IMG/VR virus record: IMGVR_UViG_3300017752_003571
Span: 1 to 41,084 of that record
Length of the DNA stretch: 41,084 nt
Direction: 5' to 3' (one strand)
Origin: a virus
The position numbers were made by a program, and so were the translations under genes. The notes under the pieces were generated by a model, which saw only the letters and a list, made by a program, of their open reading frames with translations, made no database searches and had not been told where the DNA came from. The stretch's first letter is position 1, and each line of letters opens with the position of its first letter. This document shows, one piece after another, positions 41,072 through 41,084 of the stretch.

Positions 41072-41084
41072 TAAACGAGATATC

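Noticed and set aside
1-41084. CRISPR array, insertion sequence, integrase or attachment site
   Set aside because: No regularly spaced direct repeats, terminal inverted repeats or recombinase motifs were found by eye on either strand.

Overview
The window looks like the late structural region of a large, AT-rich, T4-like marine myovirus. The evidence is a T4 gp6-type baseplate wedge gene, tail-fibre genes with a tail-collar domain, late promoters of the NATAAATA type, almost no intergenic space, and a large cargo of sugar and radical-SAM enzymes. No tRNA, integrase, insertion sequence or CRISPR array was seen. The host cannot be read from the sequence; an AT-rich marine bacterium (SAR11-type alphaproteobacterium or picocyanobacterium) is an inference from general style only.

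Right half, minus strand (transcribed from 41084 towards 15049). A late promoter lies upstream of an enlarged gp6-like baseplate wedge gene (1175 aa, ending in 18 consecutive serines). It is followed by a giant 14.9-kb gene encoding 4952 aa at the place where T4 has gene 7. A second late promoter overlaps the stop codon of the giant gene and drives a 204-aa structural protein and two tail-fibre-like genes. A third late promoter precedes a further fibre gene, a small structural protein with a calcium-loop motif, and a conserved small protein. The three fibre genes share an N-terminal module, so they probably attach to one docking site.

Middle, minus strand (15056 to 10394). Two GT8-like glycosyltransferases, a beta-rich unknown protein, a second type of glycosyltransferase-like protein, a three-helix membrane protein and an N-twitch radical-SAM enzyme form one chain of overlapping genes.

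Plus-strand island (7361 to 10425). Four overlapping genes: a minimal DegT/StrS-type aminotransferase, an amidinotransferase with its Cys-His-Asp residues, a 2OG-Fe(II) oxygenase and a glycosyltransferase-like protein. Aminotransferase plus amidinotransferase suggests an amino-sugar or amine that is then converted to a guanidino group. The island's last gene overlaps the opposing radical-SAM gene tail to tail by 32 bp.

Left end, minus strand (7239 to 1). Two nucleotide-sugar dehydrogenases (one full length, one lacking the C-terminal domain), an SGNH hydrolase, a glycosyltransferase-like protein, three radical-SAM enzymes (one cut by the window edge), a methyltransferase and an aspartyl-hydroxylase-like dioxygenase.

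Taken together, a virion tail module is followed by a roughly 15-kb glycan or small-molecule modification cassette. The most attractive reading is a phage-encoded pathway that makes and transfers an unusual oxidised, aminated, guanidinylated, methylated or hydroxylated sugar, either onto the fibres and giant tail protein or onto the host surface. This is inference; no substrate can be read from the sequence.
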